A stretch of 30,359 nt of DNA from positions 1 through 30,359 of the IMG/VR virus record IMGVR_UViG_3300024335_000033. One strand, written 5' to 3'. The notes below the pieces were generated by a model. It did no database searches. It saw only the letters and a list, made by a program, of their open reading frames with translations, and was not told the DNA's origin. This DNA comes from a virus. The translations under genes were made by a program, and so were the position numbers. Position 1 is the stretch's first letter. Every line of letters begins with the position of its first letter. Shown piece by piece: positions 22,976 to 29,987 of this stretch.

Positions 22976-24217
22976 ATGGGACTAATAAAAAACATTACAG
23001 AATTTTTTGCATCTAACACTTATGTTAATGCTACGCAACACAATGTAGCATCTAATGCTTTAGAAAATTCTATTCGTGACCTAAACAACCAATACAAGCT
23101 TGGTCAAACAACTATTGGTGATTACATTAAGTTTGGTATCAACGATGATTTCCCTATCATCCTTGAGAAGATGCTAAGACAATCTCCTGTACACAGCGGT
23201 ATATTAACCAAGAAGGCTAAAATGGTAGTCGGTAACGACATATCTTTTAGCGATGAGTTCTTATCTACCAAAAAGTCTAAAGCTGAGTTAAAAGCGTTCT
23301 TAACACACTGTGGTGGAAACAACAAGGGAATGTATGAGGTTCTTACCCACGCTGCTTTCCAGTATGAACACAAGGGAGCTATGGCTTTGTATGTTCGTTG
23401 GAACAAGGAGAGAACTAAGATTATAGAATTAAAATCACTTGACCCGAAAGGTGTTCGTGCTGCTAAACCAAACGATAAAGGTGAGGTAACACACTACATT
23501 ACAAGAAGAACATTCGGTTACAACGCAGGAGCTGTACAGCACAATGACCCTAAAAAGATTAAAGCATTTAATAAGTTTGACAAGAACGCTACTGAGGCGT
23601 TGCTATATGTATGTAATCCATACTCAGGCAACCCTTATTATGGAGTTCCAAACTACATCTCTGCTTTTCATTATATTGAATCTGATTTTGCATTTGGTAA
23701 GCATATTAAAAACTCTTCTGAAAATGGATTTACACCAAAGGTATTAGCTACCTTTATTGGTCGTAACATGAGTAACGAACAGAAGCGTGAAGAGTACCTT
23801 AAATTCAAAGAGTCTTTTACTGGCCCTGATGGTGACAACTTTATGGTGTCTTGGGTAAAGAAAGAAGAAGACGCTCCTAAGTTTACTACCTTAGATGTAG
23901 CTAACTTAGACAAAACTATTGATGTACTTTCAAAACTAAACGATGCAAAGATTCTTACTGCCCATAATGTTACTTCTCCTACCCTTTTTGGTGTTATGGT
24001 TTCGGGAAAACTTGGAGGTACAGGTAACGAGTTGGTTACAGCGTACCAAATTTTTAGAGCTACTGAAACGCTTCCGAACAGGGAGGTTCTATTAGATTCT
24101 ATAAACAGGGTTCTAAGCACTGTTGGTTACGATAAGATGAACTTAGGTATTGTAGAGGAAGATATTAACTTGGAAAGCATCAAGGGTGCTAACACAGACG
24201 ATATAACAAATGGTTGA
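22976..24217 (+). CDS. phage portal protein
   Basis: This 413-residue protein would form the dodecameric ring at the capsid vertex through which DNA is packaged and ejected. The order fits HK97-type portals: an N-terminal wing start (DYIKFGINDDFPIILEKM), a central region with NPYSGNPYYGVPNYISAFH, and a C-terminal stem/clip region with NVTSPTLFGVMVSG followed by GNELVTAYQIFRATE. Length is typical. It is unusual in lying about 20 kb downstream of terminase and after the fibre genes. It overlaps the connector gene by 8 bases. It is preceded by an AATT-GTA-AATT element that may drive its own expression. Confidence 0.8.
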   Translation: MGLIKNITEFFASNTYVNATQHNVASNALENSIRDLNNQYKLGQTTIGDYIKFGINDDFPIILEKMLRQSPVHSGILTKKAKMVVGNDISFSDEFLSTKKSKAELKAFLTHCGGNNKGMYEVLTHAAFQYEHKGAMALYVRWNKERTKIIELKSLDPKGVRAAKPNDKGEVTHYITRRTFGYNAGAVQHNDPKKIKAFNKFDKNATEALLYVCNPYSGNPYYGVPNYISAFHYIESDFAFGKHIKNSSENGFTPKVLATFIGRNMSNEQKREEYLKFKESFTGPDGDNFMVSWVKKEEDAPKFTTLDVANLDKTIDVLSKLNDAKILTAHNVTSPTLFGVMVSGKLGGTGNELVTAYQIFRATETLPNREVLLDSINRVLSTVGYDKMNLGIVEEDINLESIKGANTDDITNG

Positions 24218-24752
24218 TGTAATTTTTATAGACGATAACTACCTTTACCAAAACTTTCCCTTACCTAAGAGAATGGATAGAGGCTCATTACTTGCCTTGA
24301 TACAACTTGAGCAATACACTTCTATACAGGATTTGCTTGGCACTTGTTTGTATGAAGACATAGAGGCTAAGGTTTTAGCGGAGTCATTAAGCACGGCAGA
24401 ACAAGGGTTGTTTAAATTAGTGAAGTATTCTTTAGCAATGTTTTCTGCTAAGGCTGCTATATCAATCCTGCGCACAGAGACAGCAAGAACAATAAATGAA
24501 GAGGGTAAGCAAGACCAGTATGTGTTAGACACTATATCTTCTACAATAGAGTCAAAGCTTTCTTACATAAACAAAAGAATAACAAACTACATTCTTGACA
24601 ACGAAACAATAAAAACTATTGCCACAGCAGAAGGCTGTACTGATGATGTCTTTGAAGAAGACGATTCTTACCAGGGTTCTATATACTATCCACAGGACGG
24701 TAAAAACGACAACGGATGTGAAGATGGCGGTATAACAATCACTCTGAACTAA
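24210..24752 (+). CDS. head-tail connector (DUF6712-like)
   Basis: This 180-residue mainly helical protein (LLALIQLEQYTSIQDLLGTC, LYEDIEAKVL, then AMFSAKAAISIL) resembles the connector family DUF6712 found beside portal genes in Bacteroidota phages. The C-terminus is acidic, with a Cys-containing, Asp-rich tail (DDVFEEDDSYQG). It overlaps the portal by 8 bases and the next membrane-protein gene by one base. The role is probably to join the portal ring to the tail. The family call rests on remembered pattern and context. Confidence 0.6.
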   Translation: MVDVIFIDDNYLYQNFPLPKRMDRGSLLALIQLEQYTSIQDLLGTCLYEDIEAKVLAESLSTAEQGLFKLVKYSLAMFSAKAAISILRTETARTINEEGKQDQYVLDTISSTIESKLSYINKRITNYILDNETIKTIATAEGCTDDVFEEDDSYQGSIYYPQDGKNDNGCEDGGITITLN

Positions 24753-24913
24753 TGGATTCTACAGACCTAAAAGTATTAACCTTCAACGCAGCAACAATGG
24801 CTTTGTCTTTCTCTGAATTGGAGGAGATATTAAAAATATTACTTTTAGTAGCATCCATAGGGTACACTGTACAGAAGTGGTACTTTATGAATAAAAAAAG
24901 AAAGGAGAGCTAA
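24752..24913 (+). CDS. small membrane protein, 53 aa
   Basis: The ATG at 24752-24754 shares a base with the connector stop (TAATG), and TAA lies at 24911-24913. The 53-residue peptide has an acidic/polar N-terminus, one hydrophobic helix (about 27-41, ILKILLLVASIGYTV) and a very basic end (NKKRKES), predicting N-out/C-in topology by the positive-inside rule. It is the last plus-strand gene, directly facing the minus-strand holin. It may be a second holin/antiholin-like protein or a small virion membrane protein; neither is proven. Confidence 0.6.
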   Translation: MDSTDLKVLTFNAATMALSFSELEEILKILLLVASIGYTVQKWYFMNKKRKES

Positions 24914-24978
24914 CGCCCTCCCTTTTGTTTACAATTCGTACCTAAACAGGTACATTCTATTGGTGCAATATCGCACCA
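24901..24978. terminator. hairpins in the convergent intergenic region
   Basis: Three small hairpins sit between the two convergent operons. AAAGGAG (24901-24907) pairs with CTCC/TTT at 24918-24925, with one bulged C and TTTT at its end, and would act as a weak plus-strand terminator. GTACC (24938-24942) pairs with GGTAC (24949-24953). TGGTGC (24961-24966) pairs with GCACCA (24973-24978), close to the 3' end of the minus-strand holin gene. Together they probably stop transcripts from both sides. Confidence 0.45.
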
Positions 24979-24980
24979 CT

Positions 24981-25343
24981 TTATTTCACCTTGGTTCTCT
25001 TGTCCACGCTTCTTACTGCGAAGTAACCGCCTATCACTGTTACGCTTACCATTTCCCATAACCCTATCCATCTCTCGTTAATACTACTTATACCAAATCC
25101 TTCAAAGAAAGTCATTAGTACAAGAAATATCATAACGGTAGCAAGAGTTAGTGGCCTTACATTCTTGGATAGCCAAGAGTCTGTTAATCCATCTGACTCC
25201 CAACGCTTGGTTATCTCAGCTTCTATGCTTTGGCGAATAGCTTCTTTTTCTTCGGGTGTAGATACAAATCTATCTACCACATTGGCAACCGCTTCCACAG
25301 TTTCCTTCGCACCCCCTGTTAGTATTCTTTTTACTATGCTCAT
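24981..25343 (-). CDS. holin (3TM-type/GTA-like)
   Basis: This 120-residue protein has a charged, amphipathic N-terminus (1-60, rich in Glu/Lys) followed by two hydrophobic helices at 64-84 (PLTLATVMIFLVLMTFFEG) and 92-113 (IGLWEMVSVTVIGGYFAV). The basic end is RSVDKRTKVK. This fits the holin family of 3TM type, with sequence before the first helix like EKEAIRQSIEAEITKRWESD. Such a protein makes holes in the inner membrane to release the amidase. It is the last gene of the minus-strand unit, downstream of the amidase. A 41-codon gene lies between them. Confidence 0.75.
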   Translation of the reverse strand: MSIVKRILTGGAKETVEAVANVVDRFVSTPEEKEAIRQSIEAEITKRWESDGLTDSWLSKNVRPLTLATVMIFLVLMTFFEGFGISSINERWIGLWEMVSVTVIGGYFAVRSVDKRTKVK

Positions 25344-25348
25344 AATTA

Positions 25349-25474
25349 TTAGCTACCACACGCTTCACACTCTGGATTATCAATGGAGCATTGAGCGTTA
25401 TTATTTTTCTCATCATTAGTCATTTCATCTACGAAGTCAGCAAAGCTATCGCTGACATCAAAGTCATTTTTCAT
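25349..25474 (-). CDS. small Cys-rich acidic peptide, 41 aa
   Basis: ATG at 25472-25474, TAA at 25349-25351. The 41-residue peptide starts MKNDFDVSDSFADFVDEMTN and ends with C29, C36 and C39 (CSIDNPECEACGS). It is acidic and has no membrane segment. It lies between the amidase and holin, 5 bases before the holin start, so it is likely cotranscribed with the lysis genes. The CxxC could bind a metal or form a disulphide. A lysis regulator is only a guess. The pattern looks non-random for an intergenic ORF. Confidence 0.5.
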   Translation of the reverse strand: MKNDFDVSDSFADFVDEMTNDEKNNNAQCSIDNPECEACGS

Positions 25475-25481
25475 AAAAGGG

Positions 25482-25916
25482 TTATTTATTAATTAAAAAA
25501 CTGTACTCTTGTTGTACATCAAAGCTTGGACAAGCCTTGTTAGCAAACTCATTGTGTCCGTGTAGCGTAGCTATAGGGTACATCTCCAATAGCGCAGACA
25601 GCAGGTTGGTTAGTGCGGTATCTTGTTCGGGAGTTCTTGTGTCTTTAGGACTCATATCCTTATCACACCCTCCTGCATAAACAACACCTATACTTCCTAC
25701 ATTATGATTTATGGTATGTGCGCCTACCATCTGTACGCTACGACCTTCTTCTATTGTGCCATCAAGCTTAACGATATAGTGATAGCCATTGTTTCTCCAT
25801 CCTCTGTTCTTGTGCCATCGAGTGATGTCTGCTGCATCTACATCTCTACCTTCAGGAGTAGCGGTGCAATGTAATATAATTTTAGTAATTTGTCTAACTG
25901 ACTTGATTAGCTTCAT
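25482..25916 (-). CDS. N-acetylmuramoyl-L-alanine amidase (endolysin)
   Basis: This 144-residue protein cuts the amide bond between muramic acid and the peptide stem of peptidoglycan to lyse the host. It matches T7 lysozyme (Amidase_2) well. Zinc ligands H16, H121 and C129 correspond to T7 H17, H122 and C130; Y45 and K127 correspond to T7 Y46 and K128. The middle contains RGWRNNGYHYIVKLDGTIEEG. There is no signal peptide, so it needs a holin, which lies downstream. The residue-level match is strong. Whether it also binds RNA polymerase, as T7 lysozyme does, cannot be seen. Confidence 0.9.
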   Translation of the reverse strand: MKLIKSVRQITKIILHCTATPEGRDVDAADITRWHKNRGWRNNGYHYIVKLDGTIEEGRSVQMVGAHTINHNVGSIGVVYAGGCDKDMSPKDTRTPEQDTALTNLLSALLEMYPIATLHGHNEFANKACPSFDVQQEYSFLINK

Positions 25917-25933
25917 AGGTATTTTAATCTACA

Positions 25934-26182
25934 TTATTCTGAAACTAACTTACGATACGACAGCTCTGCTATAAAAGCTGTATAAATGGCGTATAAGGGG
26001 TTTTCTCCAATGAAAGCATACAAGAGTAAGCTTGACCAAAAAGAGAAGCACAGAACGCAGTTAAATGGCTTAAAAGGCAATAGTCTTTCCATTACCCAAC
26101 CATAGGGTTCAAATACAAATAAGAATGCAAACATCAATCCGATGCTGCTCACTAATATCCAGTCGTTATAAATTTCCATCAT
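25934..26182 (-). CDS. small multi-pass membrane protein with CxxC motif
   Basis: This 82-residue protein has three hydrophobic stretches: about 8-24 (WILVSSIGLMFAFLFVF), about 44-58 and about 60-75. The KPFNCVLCFSFW motif (C42, C45) sits between the first two. I recall such motifs in small phage membrane proteins with CxxC of unknown function. It lies between the sigma-like gene and the amidase; its ATG overlaps the upstream stop (4 bases). A role in lysis or membrane alteration is possible from position. Confidence 0.65.
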   Translation of the reverse strand: MMEIYNDWILVSSIGLMFAFLFVFEPYGWVMERLLPFKPFNCVLCFSFWSSLLLYAFIGENPLYAIYTAFIAELSYRKLVSE

Positions 26183-26592
26183 AATTGTTCACTTAAATAA
26201 GAATCTTTAGTATATCGGGTAAGTCGTGTAAACCTTTCTCCACTTTCTATACAAACAACATATCCTTTTATATTATGTCCGTACACATCACTGTGGTTAA
26301 GGCTGACTATCTTGTTGGTCATAGTACTATATATAATACTAATTATTAAATTTGCTGCACTCTTGCCTTCTTTGTAGTAGTGCAAGAACTTTTCACAAGT
26401 ACGCATCACAGCAGAATCAATAAGAGCTTGATTAAGCTCCTTGTTTCCTTCGGTTACAAAAGCAGAACCTGCAATCTCAATACACCTTTGCAGGATAAAC
26501 CTACCAATTTCTTCGGTTAGGTATCCCTGCTTTGCAGATTTTATTGCTTCTTGTTCTATGAGAACTTTATCGTATCTCGTATTCTTGTTCAA
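26179..26592 (-). CDS. possible gp55-like late sigma factor
   Basis: This 137-residue protein appears to start at TTG 26592. An in-frame stop lies upstream and no ATG lies nearby; a TAAGG sequence precedes the TTG. The pattern LTEEIGRFILQRCIEIAG, KELNQALIDSAVMRTCEKFL, then SAANLIISIIYSTMTNKIVS resembles region-2-like parts of T4 gp55-type late sigma factors, where the second stretch recruits polymerase and the third melts promoter DNA. The last 40 residues differ. It is followed by lysis genes, which fits a late switch. Family assignment is tentative. Confidence 0.4.
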   Translation of the reverse strand: MNKNTRYDKVLIEQEAIKSAKQGYLTEEIGRFILQRCIEIAGSAFVTEGNKELNQALIDSAVMRTCEKFLHYYKEGKSAANLIISIIYSTMTNKIVSLNHSDVYGHNIKGYVVCIESGERFTRLTRYTKDSYLSEQL

Positions 26593-26785
26593 CCTTATTG
26601 AGTATCGTTATTATTATTGCAAGATAATCAGAAAGCTCATTAGGCTCTACGCCAAGTTCGTGTCCCAATCGTACCAATGTGACTGGCTCAAGGTTGTGTA
26701 CCAACCTGTTGATGACTTGGTATATGTCGAGAATGAAATTAGCTTCATCACTTGTAAGGTCTTCGTAGTATTCTTCAAATAACAT
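26567..26785 (-). CDS. small protein with possible helix-turn-helix
   Basis: This 72-residue protein is acidic at its N-terminus (MLFEEYYEDLTSDEANF) and has a helical second half. TLVRLGHELGVEPNELSDYL resembles a small helix-turn-helix. No DNA-binding basic cluster is obvious. It overlaps the sigma-like gene by 26 bases, so the pair is probably translationally coupled. An antisigma or regulator role is an unsupported but testable idea. Confidence 0.5.
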   Translation of the reverse strand: MLFEEYYEDLTSDEANFILDIYQVINRLVHNLEPVTLVRLGHELGVEPNELSDYLAIIITILNKVEQEYEIR

Positions 26786-26787
26786 AA

Positions 26788-26991
26788 TTAGTAAGAGGAG
26801 CGTAGGCTGTTAGCTTTGTTTTCGTCAAGCTCTGCAATCTTTTCTATAAACTCCTGTTCTTTTTCGTAGGCTGCTTTTACTTCTTCGGGTGAAGAATCAG
26901 TGCCTAAGTTAGTAAACAAACAAGCCATCTCGTAAAGATAGATGTCTATTGTGTTTCTAATTAATTTACAGTTCTGATAATTTTTCTCCAT
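26788..26991 (-). CDS. hypothetical helical protein, 67 aa
   Basis: This small helical protein has a heptad-like end (SPEEVKAAYEKEQEFIEKIA) and no recognisable motif or membrane segment. It overlaps the RusA-like gene by 26 bases and ends 2 bases before the next start, as in a coupled operon. The function is unknown. Confidence 0.5.
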   Translation of the reverse strand: MEKNYQNCKLIRNTIDIYLYEMACLFTNLGTDSSPEEVKAAYEKEQEFIEKIAELDENKANSLRSSY

Positions 26992-27337
26992 AGCATTTAA
27001 GTTTTACTTTAAACGAATCTTTTGGAAGCTCTTTGTCCACACGGATGTCAAGCCTCTTGTAGTACTTGTTGCCATCGTCTTTAACGATACCCATAGCAAC
27101 GAGAGTATCCGATAGGAATTTTGAAACAAGAATGATGTTATCCACATCGTGACGGCTATTATAGCTAATATGAAGCTCATAGGTATTGCAAGTAAACGCA
27201 TCATACTTCTCAAGCTCTTCTTTACAGAATTTACTATATTCATCTTTTTGTTTTTTACGGATTGCCCAGTGCTTACCTGCGTAGTATTGGTTTAAGCTTG
27301 GTGGCTTAGGCAAGTCAATTTCTATTTCGTTATACAT
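26966..27337 (-). CDS. rusA: RusA-like Holliday junction resolvase
   Basis: This 123-residue protein begins with a family-typical strand and PPSLNQYY motif. It then shows HDVDN with D64 and D66 and GIVKDDG with D87/D88, which match the RusA metal-binding aspartates (D70, D72, D91). It would resolve four-way junctions or trim recombination intermediates during replication and packaging. Its length fits the RusA family. It lies next to a second nuclease gene (8-base overlap) and a DnaB/RecA-like ATPase, which fits a replication-recombination unit. Confidence 0.85.
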   Translation of the reverse strand: MYNEIEIDLPKPPSLNQYYAGKHWAIRKKQKDEYSKFCKEELEKYDAFTCNTYELHISYNSRHDVDNIILVSKFLSDTLVAMGIVKDDGNKYYKRLDIRVDKELPKDSFKVKLKCYGEKLSEL

Positions 27338-27851
27338 CTAAAGATATTTTATCATATATTAAGTCTTCAATATCTGTAAATCTTAGATAAGTAAAAACAT
27401 CTTTACTGTTCCATCTGCCCAACCATTTCCCAAGACCGTCATAAGGTTTTATTCTGTTCTTTCTAATTACAGAATCTTCTGAATATGGCTCACACAATCC
27501 TATGGCTCTTCTGCGTATTGCTGTCTTTTCAAAAACATAAAAAGCATCAGGGAACTGAAAGGCTATGTAGTCTGCTTTAGATTCCTTAGCACACCACCCG
27601 TGATTACCCCACACATTCATAAACTCAAGCAATACATATCCTTCCTTGTGCATAGGCTTTGGGCCTTTTACATCAACCCTTCTTCCGTCCCAGTAGAAAT
27701 CTATATGTTGCTTATCTTCCTCAACTTCTGTTTTCATAGCATTAGTGAGTTCTTTAAACAAGTCCTCACCTTGTGAGCCTAAGCTAACGCAATGTTTAAC
27801 ACGCTCCGCATCTAACTTCCTTGAATCTGATAAGTATTTATCTAAACTCAT
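27330..27851 (-). CDS. PD-(D/E)XK-family endonuclease-like protein
   Basis: In this 173-residue protein the motif HIDFYWDGRRVDVKGPK (D51 and D60-V-K62) follows the PD-(D/E)XK nuclease core, with an upstream Glu in SQGEDLFK (E29) as a further metal ligand. The middle has EFMNVWGNHGWCAK, with conserved-looking aromatics. Such proteins cut DNA in phage recombination, host DNA degradation or restriction-like roles; the exact role cannot be chosen here. It shares one base with the upstream gene (TAATG). Confidence 0.65.
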   Translation of the reverse strand: MSLDKYLSDSRKLDAERVKHCVSLGSQGEDLFKELTNAMKTEVEEDKQHIDFYWDGRRVDVKGPKPMHKEGYVLLEFMNVWGNHGWCAKESKADYIAFQFPDAFYVFEKTAIRRRAIGLCEPYSEDSVIRKNRIKPYDGLGKWLGRWNSKDVFTYLRFTDIEDLIYDKISLDV

Positions 27852-28111
27852 TACTTATCTCTTAGTGCAACCTTCAGTAATATCAAGTATCCAATAAGGT
27901 CTTGCACAGTGTCTTCTGTTTCATCTGTAATGCCACGCATCTTTATACGCATAAGTTTATCATCAATCCTACAGCATAAGTTTTCAATAGCATTACCCCT
28001 TGCAAATATGTTTGCAGGGTTTAGTGCTGAATCACCATATGCCTCGTTCTTTTCAAGAAGCAAGTCTCTAACTGCTTCTGACTCTTCAAGTATTAAATCT
28101 CTTGTATCCAT
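27851..28111 (-). CDS. DUF1599/MazG-like nucleotide-related protein
   Basis: This 86-residue helical protein has the pattern KNEAYGDSALNPANIF, then CCRIDDKLMRIK and TEDTVQDLIGYLILLKVAL. I associate this with DUF1599 (nucleotide modification associated domain 1) and related MazG-like folds, in which Glu/Asp residues bind metal and a nucleotide. A role in dNTP clean-up or DNA base modification is possible. No modification partner is visible in the window. Confidence 0.6.
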   Translation of the reverse strand: MDTRDLILEESEAVRDLLLEKNEAYGDSALNPANIFARGNAIENLCCRIDDKLMRIKMRGITDETEDTVQDLIGYLILLKVALRDK

Positions 28112-28125
28112 AGTACTAATATACT

Positions 28126-28431
28126 TTACTCATCGTATAAATCAACATCAAGCTTATAAACTTTACTAACCCCATTACCTTCTATAACAAATCTTCCTGA
28201 TGATGAGTTATAGAATATGTAGTTTGGTGTAGCTCCTGTGTAATCATTGACATCAAACTTGTAGTAGTTTCCATTGATTGATATGTTACCATCCTTCTCC
28301 ACAACGATGTTTAGCGCATCGCTTACATTGAACCGTAAGTAAGCCCTCACCAAGTTGGCAAAGGCTGTCTTACGCTCAAGAATTAGGCTGTGGATAGGCG
28401 TACTGCTTTTCTCCTCTACTGTCGATTTCAT
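28126..28431 (-). CDS. hypothetical protein overlapping the ATPase gene
   Basis: This 101-residue protein has a helical N-terminal part (LILERKTAFANLVRAYLRF) and a beta-rich part (NYYKFDVNDYTG, YIFYNSSSGRFVIEG). No motif is recognised. The ATG at 28429-28431 lies within the ATPase gene, so the two share 56 bases in different frames. This is unusual compared with the 1-26-base overlaps elsewhere. No later ATG is available before the conserved-looking core, so the overlap is probably real. Confidence 0.55.
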   Translation of the reverse strand: MKSTVEEKSSTPIHSLILERKTAFANLVRAYLRFNVSDALNIVVEKDGNISINGNYYKFDVNDYTGATPNYIFYNSSSGRFVIEGNGVSKVYKLDVDLYDE

Positions 28432-29305
28432 AGTATCTGTTTTTCATTCTATCATAATATAATGTAACTTTACCTAACTTACCTACAATCTTAGGCTTGG
28501 CCTTAACAACGGTAATCTCAACTTGGTTTGCCTCATACGGCACACCATTGCTATCCTCCAATCCAAAGGGGCAACGCCATACATTGACAATCATCATACC
28601 TTTCCTTGACCACTGCATACCTCCTGCGATGTCATTCATAGTAGGCTTATCTACATAGGGTACACCGTTCTTGTACTTAGCTTGTTGGTGTTTAGTGTGT
28701 ACGGTAACTATGGTATGATAGTCCTTTTCAGCACTATGCTTACGAACCTTGGTAAGTACTTGACCAATAGCAATATCATCACGAACTCCACTGGACACAT
28801 CTGTCTTAATCTCAGTAAAGGGGTCAATCATACATCCATCAATGGTGATAAAGTTGTCGGACTCTATCTGCTCCACAGCAGTATAGAATCCCTCTACGCT
28901 GAGGTCTTGAAGACCGCTGTCAATAATATAGAAGTGCTTGTTGATAAACTCAATAGCCTTCTCTGTTTCCTCATCTGTTGCCGTCATATGGTCGTTGATA
29001 AGGAAGGGCTTACGAAGATATACCCATAGCAGTTCAGCAAACACCTCAGTAGGTGAGCCTGTTTCGGGAGTATACACTGCCCACTTCCAATCGCTGTACT
29101 CAGCAAGGTTCATCATAAGCTCGAATCCAAACTGTGATTTACCTTGATGCGCTCCTGCGTAGATGTAGGTTGTTGAACCTTTCTTAACAGAGTACTTGTC
29201 AAACAGGGAATCAAATCCTGTCCAAGCACCCTTCTTTACACCTTCCTTGCGAAGTGTTGATAGAGAATCTCTCACATCCTCTATCTTGTAAATAATGTTT
29301 CTCAT
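28376..29305 (-). CDS. DnaB/RecA-like replicative ATPase
   Basis: This 309-residue protein has Walker A as AGAHQGKS (50-57) with K56 and S57. Catalytic E81 lies in VYTPETG. The Walker B-like strand is DGCMIDPF (D161), and TVHTKHQ later acts as a sensor-type His motif. This fits the ATPase half of DnaB-type helicases (AAA_25/RecA core) without the N-terminal DnaB domain. Length and lack of a primase-binding domain suggest a short phage helicase or a RecA-like recombinase-ATPase. It lies upstream of nuclease genes. DNA replication or recombination is expected; which of the two is not settled. Confidence 0.75.
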   Translation of the reverse strand: MRNIIYKIEDVRDSLSTLRKEGVKKGAWTGFDSLFDKYSVKKGSTTYIYAGAHQGKSQFGFELMMNLAEYSDWKWAVYTPETGSPTEVFAELLWVYLRKPFLINDHMTATDEETEKAIEFINKHFYIIDSGLQDLSVEGFYTAVEQIESDNFITIDGCMIDPFTEIKTDVSSGVRDDIAIGQVLTKVRKHSAEKDYHTIVTVHTKHQQAKYKNGVPYVDKPTMNDIAGGMQWSRKGMMIVNVWRCPFGLEDSNGVPYEANQVEITVVKAKPKIVGKLGKVTLYYDRMKNRYYEIDSRGEKQYAYPQPNS

Positions 29306-29319
29306 TGCTCTTGTTTTTG

Positions 29320-29655
29320 TTAGTATTTATAATATAGGGAGTCACCCAGTTCTGTTACTTTGTAAACTTTTATCACACCGAAGTTACTAATGTTTGAACC
29401 TGTTAACCCATTACTCGCCATAATCTCAGCTATAAACCAAGGGTCTGTGTTCATCATTTCAAGTGTAGCTGCTCGGCTTACGAACTCTACATCTTTGTAG
29501 TGGTTTGTATATCCGTTGCCCTTCTTCTTGCGCCATCCGATTCGTGCCTCATAGAAGTAAATCATTTGCCTCTCACCTTCCTTCTTCTCAACAGGCTTTG
29601 CTGAGTTTGGGTTAATATCGAAGTGTTCGTCTAACGGCCCTTTTTCTTCGCTCAT
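29320..29655 (-). CDS. hypothetical protein, 111 aa
   Basis: Unrecognised protein. Residues 1-28 are charged and disordered-looking (MSEEKGPLDEHFDINPNSAK). The rest is beta-rich with MIYFYEARIGWRKKKGNG and a closing strand pattern (IKVYKVTELGDSLYYKY). No Cys pair, membrane segment or catalytic motif is seen. It ends 14 bases before the ATPase gene and starts 3 bases after the preceding gene, so it is a member of the replication unit. Confidence 0.6.
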   Translation of the reverse strand: MSEEKGPLDEHFDINPNSAKPVEKKEGERQMIYFYEARIGWRKKKGNGYTNHYKDVEFVSRAATLEMMNTDPWFIAEIMASNGLTGSNISNFGVIKVYKVTELGDSLYYKY

Positions 29656-29658
29656 ATA

Positions 29659-29844
29659 TTACATTTTTATTAGGCGCAATCTTCTTTGATACTTGCGTAT
29701 CAGAAGTGCGCTGTTGATTAATTGATTCTGTATTTCTTCTGTCCAACCAAATCTACTTGCTTGTATGGTTAGATTCACCTGGTCTATCATCAGCATATCT
29801 AAATACTTCTGAACTTCTCTTATGTGTTTATATTTTCTAATCAT
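29659..29844 (-). CDS. small basic helical protein, 61 aa
   Basis: Unrecognised. It is strongly basic at both ends (MIRKYKHIREVQKYLDMLM and IRKYQRRLRLIKM), predicted helical, and without a membrane segment. Its ATG overlaps the stop of the upstream membrane peptide gene (ATGA at 29841-29844). Possible nucleic-acid or protein partner, unproven. Confidence 0.5.
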   Translation of the reverse strand: MIRKYKHIREVQKYLDMLMIDQVNLTIQASRFGWTEEIQNQLINSALLIRKYQRRLRLIKM

Positions 29845-29966
29845 TGTAAACTAATTGTTGGATGCACATACACATACATCAATGCTAATACGCTTAGTGC
29901 TAAAGTGCAGATGGTAAATACCATCAAGGCAAATAGAATCTTTGTGGCTTTCTCTTGCTCATTCAT
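29841..29966 (-). CDS. single-pass membrane peptide, 41 aa
   Basis: ATG at 29964-29966, TGA at 29841-29843. The 41-residue peptide has a charged start (MNEQEKATK), a long hydrophobic helix (about 10-33) and a short polar end. It overlaps the upstream gene stop and the downstream gene start (ATGA at both ends), so it fits a tightly coupled operon. Its start lies within the 28-bp exact repeat. A membrane role is certain only in the sense of hydrophobicity; function is unknown. Confidence 0.6.
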   Translation of the reverse strand: MNEQEKATKILFALMVFTICTLALSVLALMYVYVHPTISLQ

Positions 29967-29987
29967 CTCTCTTTGGTGTTAAAGGTT
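29960..29987 (-). repeat. 28-bp exact repeat, copy 1 (stop/start junction)
   Basis: This copy of the 28-mer, identical to 30292-30319, spans the end of the 76-aa gene (TFNTKER, stop) and the ATG of the 41-aa membrane peptide. On the minus strand it reads aacctttaacaccaaagaga followed by gatgaatg, so it carries a purine-rich ribosome-binding-like sequence just before ATGA. Confidence 0.7.
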
